Assembly: GCF_001027285.1 (NCBI RefSeq)
Contig: NZ_CP011509.1
Span: 4,782,501-4,846,500 of the forward strand
Reading direction: 5' to 3'
Source of the DNA: Archangium gephyra
Lineage (GTDB): Bacteria; Myxococcota; Myxococcia; Myxococcales; Myxococcaceae
Length of the DNA: 64,000 nucleotides
Position numbers and translations under genes: made by a program
Notes under the pieces: generated by a model
Seen by the model: the letters and a program-made list of their open reading frames with translations, nothing else
What the model was told of the DNA's origin: nothing
Database searches by the model: none
Shown: piece by piece, positions 1 through 7,666 of the stretch
Position numbering within the stretch: the stretch's first letter is position 1
Layout: each line of letters opens with the position of its first letter

Positions 1-1962
1 GGACTGGATGGCACGGCGATCAACGAGCAGGCGAACCCGTGCGAGGACTTCTACGAGTACGCGTGCGGCAACTGGGTGAAGAACACGGAGATCCCCGCGG
101 ATCGACCGCGCTGGTCGCGTGGCTTCGACTCGATCGCGGCGCGCAACGAGGAGGTGCTCCGGGAGCTCCTCGAGGCCTCCTCCACGGGCAAGGCGGCCGA
201 GGGGACGCCGTACGCGCAGAAGCTGGGTGACTACTACGGCGCCTGCATGGACGAGGCGCAGCTGGAGGCCTCGCTGCCGGCGCTGAAGGCGGAGCTGGCG
301 AAGCTGACGGCGGTGAAGAACGCGAAGGACCTGGCGCAGGTGGTGGGCACGCTGCACGCGCGCAGCGTGTTCCCGCTCTTCCATCTGGGCTCCAACAACG
401 ACCTGAAGGACGCCAGCCAGGTGATCGGCGAGGTGGACCAGGGCGGGCTCGGGCTGCCGGACCGGGACTACTACCTGAAGGATGACGAGAAATCGAAGGG
501 GCTGCGCACGGCGTACGCGGAGCACCTGAAGAACCTCTTCGTGCTGCTGGGCGAGACGCCGGAGCAGGCGGCGAAGAGCGCGGCCACGGTGCTGGAGACG
601 GAGACGGCGCTGGCCAAGGCCTCCCTGACGCGCGTGGAGCGCCGCGAGCCCAAGAGCCTCTACCACCGGCTGGAGCGCAAGGGCCTGAAGACGGAGGTGC
701 CGGCCTTCGCGTGGGACGTGTACTTCACGGCCGCGGGCGCCAAGGACCTCCAGACGCTCAACGTCACGCACCCGCCCTTCTTCAAGGAGGTGGAGCGGCT
801 GGTGAAGACGGCGAAGCCGGAGACGTGGAAGCCGTACCTGACGGCGCACTACGTGCTGAGCGTCGTCCCGGCGCTGCCCAAGGCCTTCCAGGCGGAGCGC
901 TTCCGCTTCACCTCGCAGAACCTGACGGGCGCGAAGGAGGACGTACCCCGCTGGAAGAAGTGTGTGCGCTTCACCAACAACGCGCTGGGCGAGGCGTTGG
1001 CGCAGCCCTTCATCACGAAGACGTTCGGCGCGGAGGGCAAGACGACCACGCAGCAGATGGTGGTGGAGATCGAGAAGTCCTTCGAGCGCAACCTGGACAC
1101 GCTGGCGTGGATGGACGCGCCCACGCGCGAGCAGGCGCTGGTGAAGGTGCGGAAGATCGCCAACAAGATTGGCTACCCGGACAAGTGGCGCAACTACGAT
1201 GCGCTGAAGGTGGAGCGCGGCTCGTTCCTGGGCTCTTGGGTGAACGCCTCGGCGTTCGAGCAGGCCCGGCAGCTGGCGAAGATTGGCAAGCCGGTGGACA
1301 AGGACGAGTGGATCATCCCGCCGCCCACGGTGAACGCCTTCTACAACCCGGCCCTCAACGAGATCATCTTCCCGGCGGGCATCCTGCAGCCTCCGTTCTT
1401 CAACCGCGAGGCGACGGCGCCCGTGAACTTCGGGGCCATGGGCATGGTGGTGGGGCATGAGATCACCCACGGCTTCGACGACGAGGGCCGCCAGTTCGAT
1501 GCCCAGGGCAACCTGCGGGACTGGTGGACGCCGGAGTCGGACAAGGCGTTCCGCGAGCGCGTGGCGTGCGTGAAGGAGCAGTACGACGGGTACACGGCCA
1601 TCGACGAGCTGAAGGTGAACGGAGCGCTGACGCTCGGCGAGAACGTGGCGGACCTGGGCGGCCTGAAGCTGGCGCACGCGGCCATGGAGGCGTGGCTGAC
1701 GAGGGACCCCGAGGCGGCCAAGCAGGTGAGTGGCTACCGCTACACGCCGAGCCAGCAGTTCTTCCTGGGCTACGCGCAGTCGTGGTGCTCGAAGTACCGG
1801 GATCCGTTCGCGCGGCAGATGGCGATGGTGGATCCGCACTCGCCGCCGCACTGGCGGGTGAACGGGCCGGTGGGCAACCTGAAGGAGTTCCAGAAGGCCT
1901 TCCAGTGCCAGGAGGGCGCGAAGCTGGTGCGCCCGGCCGCGCAGCGCTGCGAGGTGTGGTAG
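1..1962 (+). CDS. M13 (neprilysin/PepO-type) zinc metallopeptidase, 5' end outside window
   Basis: Frame 1 is open from the first base, so the N-terminus (presumably with a signal peptide) lies upstream. Visible near the start is NPCEDFYEYACGNW, the hallmark opening of the M13 N-terminal domain. The zinc motif HEITH starts at base 1456, the third ligand lies in the following ENVADLGG segment, and NAFYNP upstream is the usual substrate-binding strand. The protein ends in CEVW, matching the CxxW terminus of the family. M13 enzymes are exported endopeptidases that cut oligopeptides of limited size; in myxobacteria a nutritional or signalling role is possible. The 653 visible residues are close to full family length, so little is missing. 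The gene converges on the next one with a 3-bp gap between stop codons. Confidence 0.95.
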   Translation, partial: GLDGTAINEQANPCEDFYEYACGNWVKNTEIPADRPRWSRGFDSIAARNEEVLRELLEASSTGKAAEGTPYAQKLGDYYGACMDEAQLEASLPALKAELAKLTAVKNAKDLAQVVGTLHARSVFPLFHLGSNNDLKDASQVIGEVDQGGLGLPDRDYYLKDDEKSKGLRTAYAEHLKNLFVLLGETPEQAAKSAATVLETETALAKASLTRVERREPKSLYHRLERKGLKTEVPAFAWDVYFTAAGAKDLQTLNVTHPPFFKEVERLVKTAKPETWKPYLTAHYVLSVVPALPKAFQAERFRFTSQNLTGAKEDVPRWKKCVRFTNNALGEALAQPFITKTFGAEGKTTTQQMVVEIEKSFERNLDTLAWMDAPTREQALVKVRKIANKIGYPDKWRNYDALKVERGSFLGSWVNASAFEQARQLAKIGKPVDKDEWIIPPPTVNAFYNPALNEIIFPAGILQPPFFNREATAPVNFGAMGMVVGHEITHGFDDEGRQFDAQGNLRDWWTPESDKAFRERVACVKEQYDGYTAIDELKVNGALTLGENVADLGGLKLAHAAMEAWLTRDPEAAKQVSGYRYTPSQQFFLGYAQSWCSKYRDPFARQMAMVDPHSPPHWRVNGPVGNLKEFQKAFQCQEGAKLVRPAAQRCEVW

Positions 1963-1965
1963 CGC

Positions 1966-3000
1966 TCAGAAGAAGCTGAGCTGCGTGCCCGGCTTCATGG
2001 GGCGGCGGAAGGTGCTCTCCTTCTCCGCCCCCTCCGAGGGCCACTCGCTCTGCAGCCCCAGCCGGCGCGCGGTGGTGTTGAAGAGCTTGTGGATGGTGTC
2101 CGCGTAGAGCCCCTCGCCTCGCATGCGGACACTGAAGCGCGCGTCGTTGAGCGCTCCCCCCCGTGTCTCGCGGATGCGGTGCAGCACCCGCTCGGCGCGC
2201 AGGGGGAGCTTCTCGCGCAGGCGCTCCTCGAAGACGGCCTGCACGGGGCCCGGCAGCCGCAGCAGCGTGTAGAAGGCACGGGTGGCCCCGGCCTCGCGCG
2301 CCGCGGTGAGGACTCGCACCATGTCCTCGTCATTGAGCCCGGGGATGACCGGCGCCACCGCCACGCCCACGGAGATGCCCGCCGCCGCCAGCCGCTCCAT
2401 CGTCTGCAGGCGCCGCCGGGGCGTGGCCACGTACGGCTCCATGGCTCGCGCCACCTGCTCGTCGTGGAAGGGCAGGGTGATGCACACCGACACCCGGGCC
2501 TCCTGCGCCAGTGTCTTCAGCACGTCCAGGTCGCGCTCGATGAGCGGCCCCTTGGTGATGATGCCCACCGGGTTGCGGTACTCGGCGCAGACCTCCAGGC
2601 AGGCGCGGGTGAGCCGCAGCGACGCCTCGATGGGCTGGTAGCAGTCGGTGACGCCGCTGAAGGCGATCGGCTCGCCCTTCCAGCTCTTGCGCTCGAAGGC
2701 CGCGCGCAGCAGCTCCGCGGCCTGGGGCTTCACCACCAGCTTCGTCTCGAAGTCCGTGCCGGCGCCGAAGCCGAGGTACTCGTGGTAGGGCCGCGCGTAG
2801 CAGTACGCGCAGGCATGGAGGCAGCCCCGGTAGGGATTGACGCTCCAGGTGAAGCCGACGTCCGGGCTGTCGTTGCGCCCGAGCACCTCGCGGCTGTGGT
2901 CCTCCAGCACCTCCAGCTTCGCGGGAGGAATCTCGTCCAGGTACTCCACCGCGGTGGTGTCCCAGGGATTGGTCGGGTTGGAGATGGGACGGGGCTTCAC
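1966..3000 (-). CDS. PA0069-family radical SAM protein
   Basis: This 344-residue protein has the radical-SAM iron-sulfur motif C60-x3-C64-x2-C67, inside the segment NPYRGCLHACAYCYAR that is typical of the PA0069/Rv2578c family. The three cysteines should bind a 4Fe-4S cluster that cleaves S-adenosylmethionine. The remainder (GVTDCYQPIE, LPFHDEQVARAMEP, APVIPGLND) resembles spore photoproduct lyase-like radical SAM proteins, but the substrate of this subfamily is not known to me. The start ATG at 3000 gives a normal family length. The gene is convergent with the M13 peptidase and divergent from the L,D-transpeptidase. Confidence 0.9.
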   Translation of the reverse strand: MKPRPISNPTNPWDTTAVEYLDEIPPAKLEVLEDHSREVLGRNDSPDVGFTWSVNPYRGCLHACAYCYARPYHEYLGFGAGTDFETKLVVKPQAAELLRAAFERKSWKGEPIAFSGVTDCYQPIEASLRLTRACLEVCAEYRNPVGIITKGPLIERDLDVLKTLAQEARVSVCITLPFHDEQVARAMEPYVATPRRRLQTMERLAAAGISVGVAVAPVIPGLNDEDMVRVLTAAREAGATRAFYTLLRLPGPVQAVFEERLREKLPLRAERVLHRIRETRGGALNDARFSVRMRGEGLYADTIHKLFNTTARRLGLQSEWPSEGAEKESTFRRPMKPGTQLSFF

Positions 3001-3135
3001 ACTCCCAGGGTGAAGCTGAAAGGACGTTCAGTCAAGGCTCGATTGGCTGGGGGGTTGCCTACGTGGGCGGTCAGGAGAGCGAGCGGGCGAGCCTGCTCGC
3101 CTGCCCCGTACCGTGGGGGTGCCTACCGTCGTCCC

Positions 3136-4902
3136 ATGCGTCTCTGGCCTGCCCTCCTGTGCTGCCTGCTCCTCGGGATGCCCGTCCTGGCCGCTGAGGG
3201 TACGCCCACGCCCGTGCCCCTCGAGTCCGCGGTCCGGGCCCGGCTGGCGCGGGAGCCGAGAGACACCTCCAAGGCCCTCTTCCTCTTCTACGAGACACGG
3301 GGCTTCCAGCCCGCGTGGTTCTCCTATGACGGGGCGGTGCGGCCGCAGGCGGGTGAGTACCTCGCGGCGCTTTGCGAGGCGGAGACGGAGGGCCTGTGGC
3401 CAGAGCGCTACCGGCGCGCGGAGCTCGAGGCGGCCCTGCACCGGCTGACGCTGGACGGAGAGCCGGGGGAGGCGTGGGTGGAGGTGGAGCTGGGGCTGAC
3501 GTCGAGCTTCCTCTCCTACGCCTCGCACCTGCTGTCCGGACAGGTGTCCTCGCGCGGCCCGGGGTGGAGCACGAAGCCGCCGGGGGCGGTGGTCCTGGCG
3601 GCGGTGCTGGAGGGAGCGCTCGCGAGTGGAGACCTGGCCGTCACGCTGCGCGGCCTCTCCCCGAGCCATGAGGGCTTCGTGCGGCTGAGGGAGGCCCTCG
3701 CGCGTTACCGGGCCATCGCCGCCGCGGGGGGATGGCCGCTGGTGCCGGAGGGCAAGCCGCTCGAGCGGGGCATGCGAGAGCCACGGGTGGCGGTGCTGCG
3801 CGAGCGGCTGAGGTCCACGGGAGATCTGCCGCCGGCCGCGGAGGAGCGGTTGCTCTACCCAGGCGCGCCAGGCGTGGGCGTGGCGGTGCTGGTGGGGGAG
3901 CTCGTCCGCGCGGCGATGGAGGAGCCGGCTCCGGAGTCACCGAAGAAGCCCGTTCCCGAGGACCTCTACGACGCGGAGCTGGAGGAGGGGGTGAAGGCCT
4001 TCCAGCGGCGGCACGGCCTGGCGGCGGACGGGAAGGTGGGCAGGGAGACGCTCAAGGCGCTGCGGGTGCCGGTGGAGGAGCGCATCGCGCAGCTGCTGGT
4101 GAACCTGGAGCGCTGGCGCTGGGCGCCGAGGGAGCTGGGGACGCGGCACGTGCTGGTGAACCTGCCGGCCTTCGAGCTGGAGGCGGTGGAGCAGGGCCAG
4201 CCGGTGCTGCGGATGCCGGTCATCATCGGGCAGCAGGAGTGGAGCACCCCGGTGTTGCAGGACGAGGTGGAGTACCTGGTGCTGCATCCGACGTGGTACG
4301 TGCCGAGCAAGATCACCGCGGAGGAGGTGCTGCCGAAGCTGCGGGAGGATCCGGGGGCGGCGGCGCGGATGGGGCTGACGACGTACGATCGGGCCACGGG
4401 GCAGCCGGTGGACCCCGGGACGGTGGACTGGAGCGGAGTGGCGGCGGAGTCACTGCCCTACCGCTTCGCGCAGGATCCGGGGGCCGACAACCCGTTGGGC
4501 CGGGTGAAGTTCATGTTCCCCAACCGCTTCTCCATCTACCTGCACGACACGCCCAACCCGAAGCTCTTCACGGAGGCGCAGCGGGCCTTCAGCCACGGCT
4601 GCATCCGGGTGTCCGAGCCGGCGAAGCTCGCGGACTTCCTGTTGCGAGGCCACGAGGGCTGGACGGAGGAGTCCTTGGCGGCGGCGATGCAGGAGACGGG
4701 GGGCAAGCAGCGGCGGGTGGAGCTGCCGGCGCCGGTACCTGTGTACCTGCTGTACTGGACGAGCTTCGTGGGAGCGGATGGCCGGGTGCAGTTCCGGCCG
4801 GACGTGTACCGCCAGGACGCGGCGGTGAGGCGGGCGCTGGCGGTGAAGCCGGTGCCCGCAGCGGGTGAGTCTCCCGCGGCCTGCGGCGGGGCGCGCGGTT
4901 GA
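3136..4902 (+). CDS. L,D-transpeptidase of the YcbB/LdtD type
   Basis: The start at 3136 yields a Sec signal peptide (MRLWPALLCC... ending near LAAEG), so the 588-residue product is exported. A scaffold region comes first, then a peptidoglycan-binding domain (AFQRRHGLAADGKVG, about residues 283-300), then a YkuD catalytic domain. The catalytic motif SHGCIRVSEP places the nucleophile at Cys489 with His487. L,D-transpeptidases make 3-3 cross-links in peptidoglycan or attach proteins to it; length and domain order match the large YcbB class rather than the short ErfK class. The promoter must lie in the 135-bp divergent gap shared with the radical SAM gene. After the stop the base composition falls in GC. 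Confidence 0.93.
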   Translation: MRLWPALLCCLLLGMPVLAAEGTPTPVPLESAVRARLAREPRDTSKALFLFYETRGFQPAWFSYDGAVRPQAGEYLAALCEAETEGLWPERYRRAELEAALHRLTLDGEPGEAWVEVELGLTSSFLSYASHLLSGQVSSRGPGWSTKPPGAVVLAAVLEGALASGDLAVTLRGLSPSHEGFVRLREALARYRAIAAAGGWPLVPEGKPLERGMREPRVAVLRERLRSTGDLPPAAEERLLYPGAPGVGVAVLVGELVRAAMEEPAPESPKKPVPEDLYDAELEEGVKAFQRRHGLAADGKVGRETLKALRVPVEERIAQLLVNLERWRWAPRELGTRHVLVNLPAFELEAVEQGQPVLRMPVIIGQQEWSTPVLQDEVEYLVLHPTWYVPSKITAEEVLPKLREDPGAAARMGLTTYDRATGQPVDPGTVDWSGVAAESLPYRFAQDPGADNPLGRVKFMFPNRFSIYLHDTPNPKLFTEAQRAFSHGCIRVSEPAKLADFLLRGHEGWTEESLAAAMQETGGKQRRVELPAPVPVYLLYWTSFVGADGRVQFRPDVYRQDAAVRRALAVKPVPAAGESPAACGGARG

Positions 4903-5138
4903 GACTCATTCTTCGCATTCGCGCTTGACGACTGTTCATCTGGATTCGTTTCATTGCTCCATTTCTGGGACAGTGAATGCCGGGACATGAGAATCCGAGC
5001 CTCGGGATGGGTCTCGCGTCCATTCCCGCATTCCAGCTCATGAAGGATTGATTTCCACCATTGGAACGCACTGCAATACACGGTTTTCTGGAATGGCTGG
5101 TGCTTACTGTGCTGCCGCATCCGACGGAGGAATGCACG
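4903..5138. other. AT-richer leader before the lectin gene
   Basis: This 236-bp gap is visibly less GC-rich than its surroundings. A TTGACG hexamer occurs near 4924 without a convincing -10 box at the right distance. Imperfect inverted GAATGCCGGGA / TCCCGCATTC arms near 4974 and 5023 could form a hairpin. No gene is seen in it. Confidence 0.3.
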
Positions 5139-6443
5139 GTGAGCAAACACGAGATGCAAGTCGATTGGAGCAGGGGCTCTCGGGCACTGCGGGTTGTGGC
5201 GATAGGAGTTTTGAGTTTATTCGTTGTGAGCGGTTGCTCTCTTGGTCCAATGGATTCTGGCGAAGAGCTGGACGCTCAAGAGCAAACTCCTGACGTGACC
5301 GAAGGGGTTGCGCAGGAAGCCGATACAACTCGAACTCAGGATGCGAGACTGACCGCGAGTTGCCTCAGCAACTCAGCTGTGACAGGGCCTGTTGGCTGTA
5401 ACCTGGATGGACGGCTGGAGGTGTTTGCCCGAGGGGGAAATGGGGCCCTATGGCACACCTGGCAGGTCTCACCCGGTGGCGGCTGGTCCGGCTGGCATTC
5501 TCTGGGCGGCTCCATCACCTCGAATCCAACTGTAGGCCGCAATCATGATGGGCGGCTGGAGGTGTTCGCGAGAGGGGGAGACGGGGCCCTGTGGCACACC
5601 TGGCAGGTCTCGCCCGGTGGTGGCTGGTCCGGCTGGCATTCCCTGGGGGGCTACATCACCGCGAAACCCGCGGTCGGGCTCAATCATGACGGGCGGCTGG
5701 AGGTGTTCGCGAGAGGGGGAGATGGGGCCCTGTGGCACACCTGGCAGACCTCGCCGGGTGGTGCCTGGTCCGGCTGGTCGTCACGCGGGGGCTACATCAC
5801 CTCGGATCCTGTTGCAGGCCGAAATCATGATGGACGGCTGGAGGTGTTCGCCAGAGGGGGAGACGGGGCCCTGTGGCACACCTGGCAGACCTCACCGGGT
5901 GGTGCCTGGTCCGGCTGGCATTCCCTGGGCGGCAACATCACCTCAACACCTGCGGTCGGGCTCAATCATGATGGACGGCTGGAGGTGTTCGCGAGAGGGG
6001 GAGATGGGGCCTTGTGGCACACTTGGCAGACCTCGCCGGGTGGTGCCTGGTCCGGCTGGTCGTCACGCGGGGGCTACATCACCTCGGATCCTGTTGCAGG
6101 CCGAAATCATGATGGACGGCTGGAGGTGTTCGCCAGAGGGGGAGACGGGGCCCTGTGGCACACCTGGCAGACCTCACCGGGTGGTGCCTGGTCCGGCTGG
6201 CATTCCCTGGGCGGCAACATCACCTCAACACCTGCGGTCGGGCTCAATCATGATGGACGGCTGGAGGTGTTCGCCAGAGGGGGAGACGGGGCCCTGTGGC
6301 ACACCTGGCAGACCTCACCGGGTGGTGCCTGGTCCGGCTGGCATTCCCTGGGGGGCTACATCACCGGATTGCGCGTTCCAGCGCATGACAACGGGTCTGA
6401 AGGGCACCTGGAGGATTTGGCCTCCAACGCCCTCCATCGTTGA
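5139..6443 (+). CDS. Seven-repeat PLL-like beta-propeller lectin lipoprotein
   Basis: I chose GTG 5139 because GGAGG lies 8 bp upstream and it places a lipoprotein signal at the N-terminus (VVSGC, lipidated Cys33). An upstream in-frame TTG at 5061 would bury the signal. After a Thr/Glu-rich linker come seven 47-residue repeats from residue 91, each reading GRLEVFARGGDGALWHTWQ then SPGG.WSGW..GG.IT. This pattern is that of the Photorhabdus PLL/PHL lectins, which form seven-bladed propellers binding fucose and related sugars; seven repeats would exactly close one ring. Expected location is the outer membrane or cell surface. The last blade ends in a divergent tail (after YITGLRV) containing a faint relic, HLEDLA..NALHR, of another repeat. 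Sugar specificity is inferred only. Confidence 0.85.
   Translation: MSKHEMQVDWSRGSRALRVVAIGVLSLFVVSGCSLGPMDSGEELDAQEQTPDVTEGVAQEADTTRTQDARLTASCLSNSAVTGPVGCNLDGRLEVFARGGNGALWHTWQVSPGGGWSGWHSLGGSITSNPTVGRNHDGRLEVFARGGDGALWHTWQVSPGGGWSGWHSLGGYITAKPAVGLNHDGRLEVFARGGDGALWHTWQTSPGGAWSGWSSRGGYITSDPVAGRNHDGRLEVFARGGDGALWHTWQTSPGGAWSGWHSLGGNITSTPAVGLNHDGRLEVFARGGDGALWHTWQTSPGGAWSGWSSRGGYITSDPVAGRNHDGRLEVFARGGDGALWHTWQTSPGGAWSGWHSLGGNITSTPAVGLNHDGRLEVFARGGDGALWHTWQTSPGGAWSGWHSLGGYITGLRVPAHDNGSEGHLEDLASNALHR
5409..6395 (+). repeat. Seven tandem 141-bp coding repeats
   Basis: The unit is 141 bp (47 codons). Units 3-4 and 5-6 are almost identical at DNA level as a 282-bp pair: the alternating WSSRGGYITSDP and WHSLGGNITSTP versions recur exactly 282 bp apart. 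This indicates a recent two-unit duplication or gene conversion. Because the unit is a multiple of three, other frames also stay open through the array. Confidence 0.95.
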
Positions 6444-6464
6444 TGTCGCTTGAGTGCTTTGTGG

Positions 6465-6497
6465 AGAGCAGACGACCTACCAATGGTGGTCTGCTCT
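6465..6497. terminator. Bidirectional hairpin between convergent genes
   Basis: A 13-bp stem with one mismatch (AGAGCAGACGACC pairing with GGTGGTCTGCTCT) has a 7-nt loop. It lies between the lectin stop (6443) and the stop of the minus-strand peptidase gene (6505), so it can serve both. The plus strand continues TTCAATTCC, which is only weakly U-rich. Confidence 0.75.
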
Positions 6498-6504
6498 TCA
6501 ATTC

Positions 6505-7491
6505 CTAACGCTTGCTCCAGCGGGCCGGAGTGCCGCGCACGTCGATGTGCACGAAGGGCCCGTGGACGCGGTTGGCGCGGTAGACGCCGTAGCCACCGAT
6601 GAGCGCGGGCACGCGCTGCTCCACGCGGTCCACGGCGCGGGCGAGCACCTCGGCGTCCTTCACGTCGACGCGCCCGTTGCCATCGAGGTCATCCATCTGC
6701 CCATCGCCATTGTCGTCGAGCCAGACGTCGGCCGCGTCCCCGTAGGTGTGGCGGCTGAACTTCGCGCGGCCGTTCTCCCCGGGCCCGTTGTACTGGGGCG
6801 TGCGGAAGCCGCTCATCACGTGGAGCCCCTTGGCGGGGTAGCCCTGGGTGCGCAGCTCCTGGAGCACGAGCTCCAGCTTGTCCACCAGGCGCAGGTCGAG
6901 CACGAGGTACTTGGGCCAGACGTCGGCCTGGTCCTTGGTGAGGAAGTTGCGGAGGCGGAAGTGCTCGGAGACGGCGAAGTCCTGGTTCTCTCGCGTCACC
7001 TCGATGAGGAGCTCGGGAGGGGCGTAGCGGCCGGTGCGGCCAGCGCCGCGGGCCGGCCAACGGCCGATGCGGTAGCCGTTGAGCTGCGTCTTCGAGCCGT
7101 CGAAATGGACGGGGGTGATGACGGCGTGCGGGCTGGCCTCCGCGCCCTGGGTGGCGGGAGCGAGCCTCCAGACGCCGGGCTGGGCGGGGGCCCTCCAGCC
7201 CTCATCGGTGATGGACGCGGGAGCCGGGGTGTCCGAGCCCAACGCCAGCCAGCGGGCCTCCTTCACGTCCTCGCGAACGGCGAAGTGGGGCTGGAGCGTC
7301 TCACCCGGGGGCACGACGACGGCGCGCAGGGCACCGCTGTGGCCCCGGGAGACCAGTTCCACGGGCGTGGACGGAGTCGCGGCCGGCACCGGTTCGGCGG
7401 CCATGGCGTACTGGGCCACCAGGAGCAGCGCGGCGACGAGGAAGAGGATGACTGAACGGCTGAGGGGCAGGCGGCTACGGGATGAATTCAC
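6505..7491 (-). CDS. Exported M15-type (YcbK/DUF882-like) peptidase
   Basis: The C-terminal half carries MSGFRTPQYN, then SRHTYGDAADV and finally FVHIDVRG, giving the His/Asp/His zinc pattern of the M15 D-Ala-D-Ala metallopeptidase fold. A peptidoglycan-processing role is therefore likely. The insert DDNGDGQMDDLDGNGRVD looks like paired calcium-binding (dockerin/EF-hand-like) loops. The GTG start at 7491 places a clean signal peptide (SVILFLVAALLLVAQYAMA) near the N-terminus. A longer start at ATG 7590 has a better Shine-Dalgarno (GAGGAGGGG) but would add 33 residues before the signal. The first 150 residues are of unknown function. Confidence 0.8.
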   Translation of the reverse strand: MNSSRSRLPLSRSVILFLVAALLLVAQYAMAAEPVPAATPSTPVELVSRGHSGALRAVVVPPGETLQPHFAVREDVKEARWLALGSDTPAPASITDEGWRAPAQPGVWRLAPATQGAEASPHAVITPVHFDGSKTQLNGYRIGRWPARGAGRTGRYAPPELLIEVTRENQDFAVSEHFRLRNFLTKDQADVWPKYLVLDLRLVDKLELVLQELRTQGYPAKGLHVMSGFRTPQYNGPGENGRAKFSRHTYGDAADVWLDDNGDGQMDDLDGNGRVDVKDAEVLARAVDRVEQRVPALIGGYGVYRANRVHGPFVHIDVRGTPARWSKR

Positions 7492-7666
7492 GCGGACTCT
7501 GAGCAACTGGCCGCTCGGAAAAATTCCTCCGGGTTCCCCGGCTGGACTCCAGGGCAGGGCGGATGCTCGAAAAGACTCGGGAAATGACATGGCCGGCGAC
7601 CCCTCCTCGGGAGAGGGAGGAGACACCGGCCACGTGTGACGGGTTCCCGGTGGGGCGCCGCCCGCC
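7492..7666. other. Short spacer with imperfect hairpin
   Basis: Between two minus-strand genes. CCTCC and GGAGG arms near 7607-7622, flanked by ggccgg/ccggcc, could form a weak terminator for the propeller lipoprotein gene. No other feature is seen. Confidence 0.3.

Noticed and set aside
2089-3135. Plus-strand extension of the L,D-transpeptidase frame upstream of 3136
   Set aside because: It runs antisense across the radical SAM gene and the protein's signal peptide starts at 3136.
5545-6453. 302-codon frame overlapping the lectin repeats in another frame
   Set aside because: The repeat length is a multiple of three, so a repeated frame stays open by chance; the lectin frame has signal peptide, Shine-Dalgarno and family motifs.
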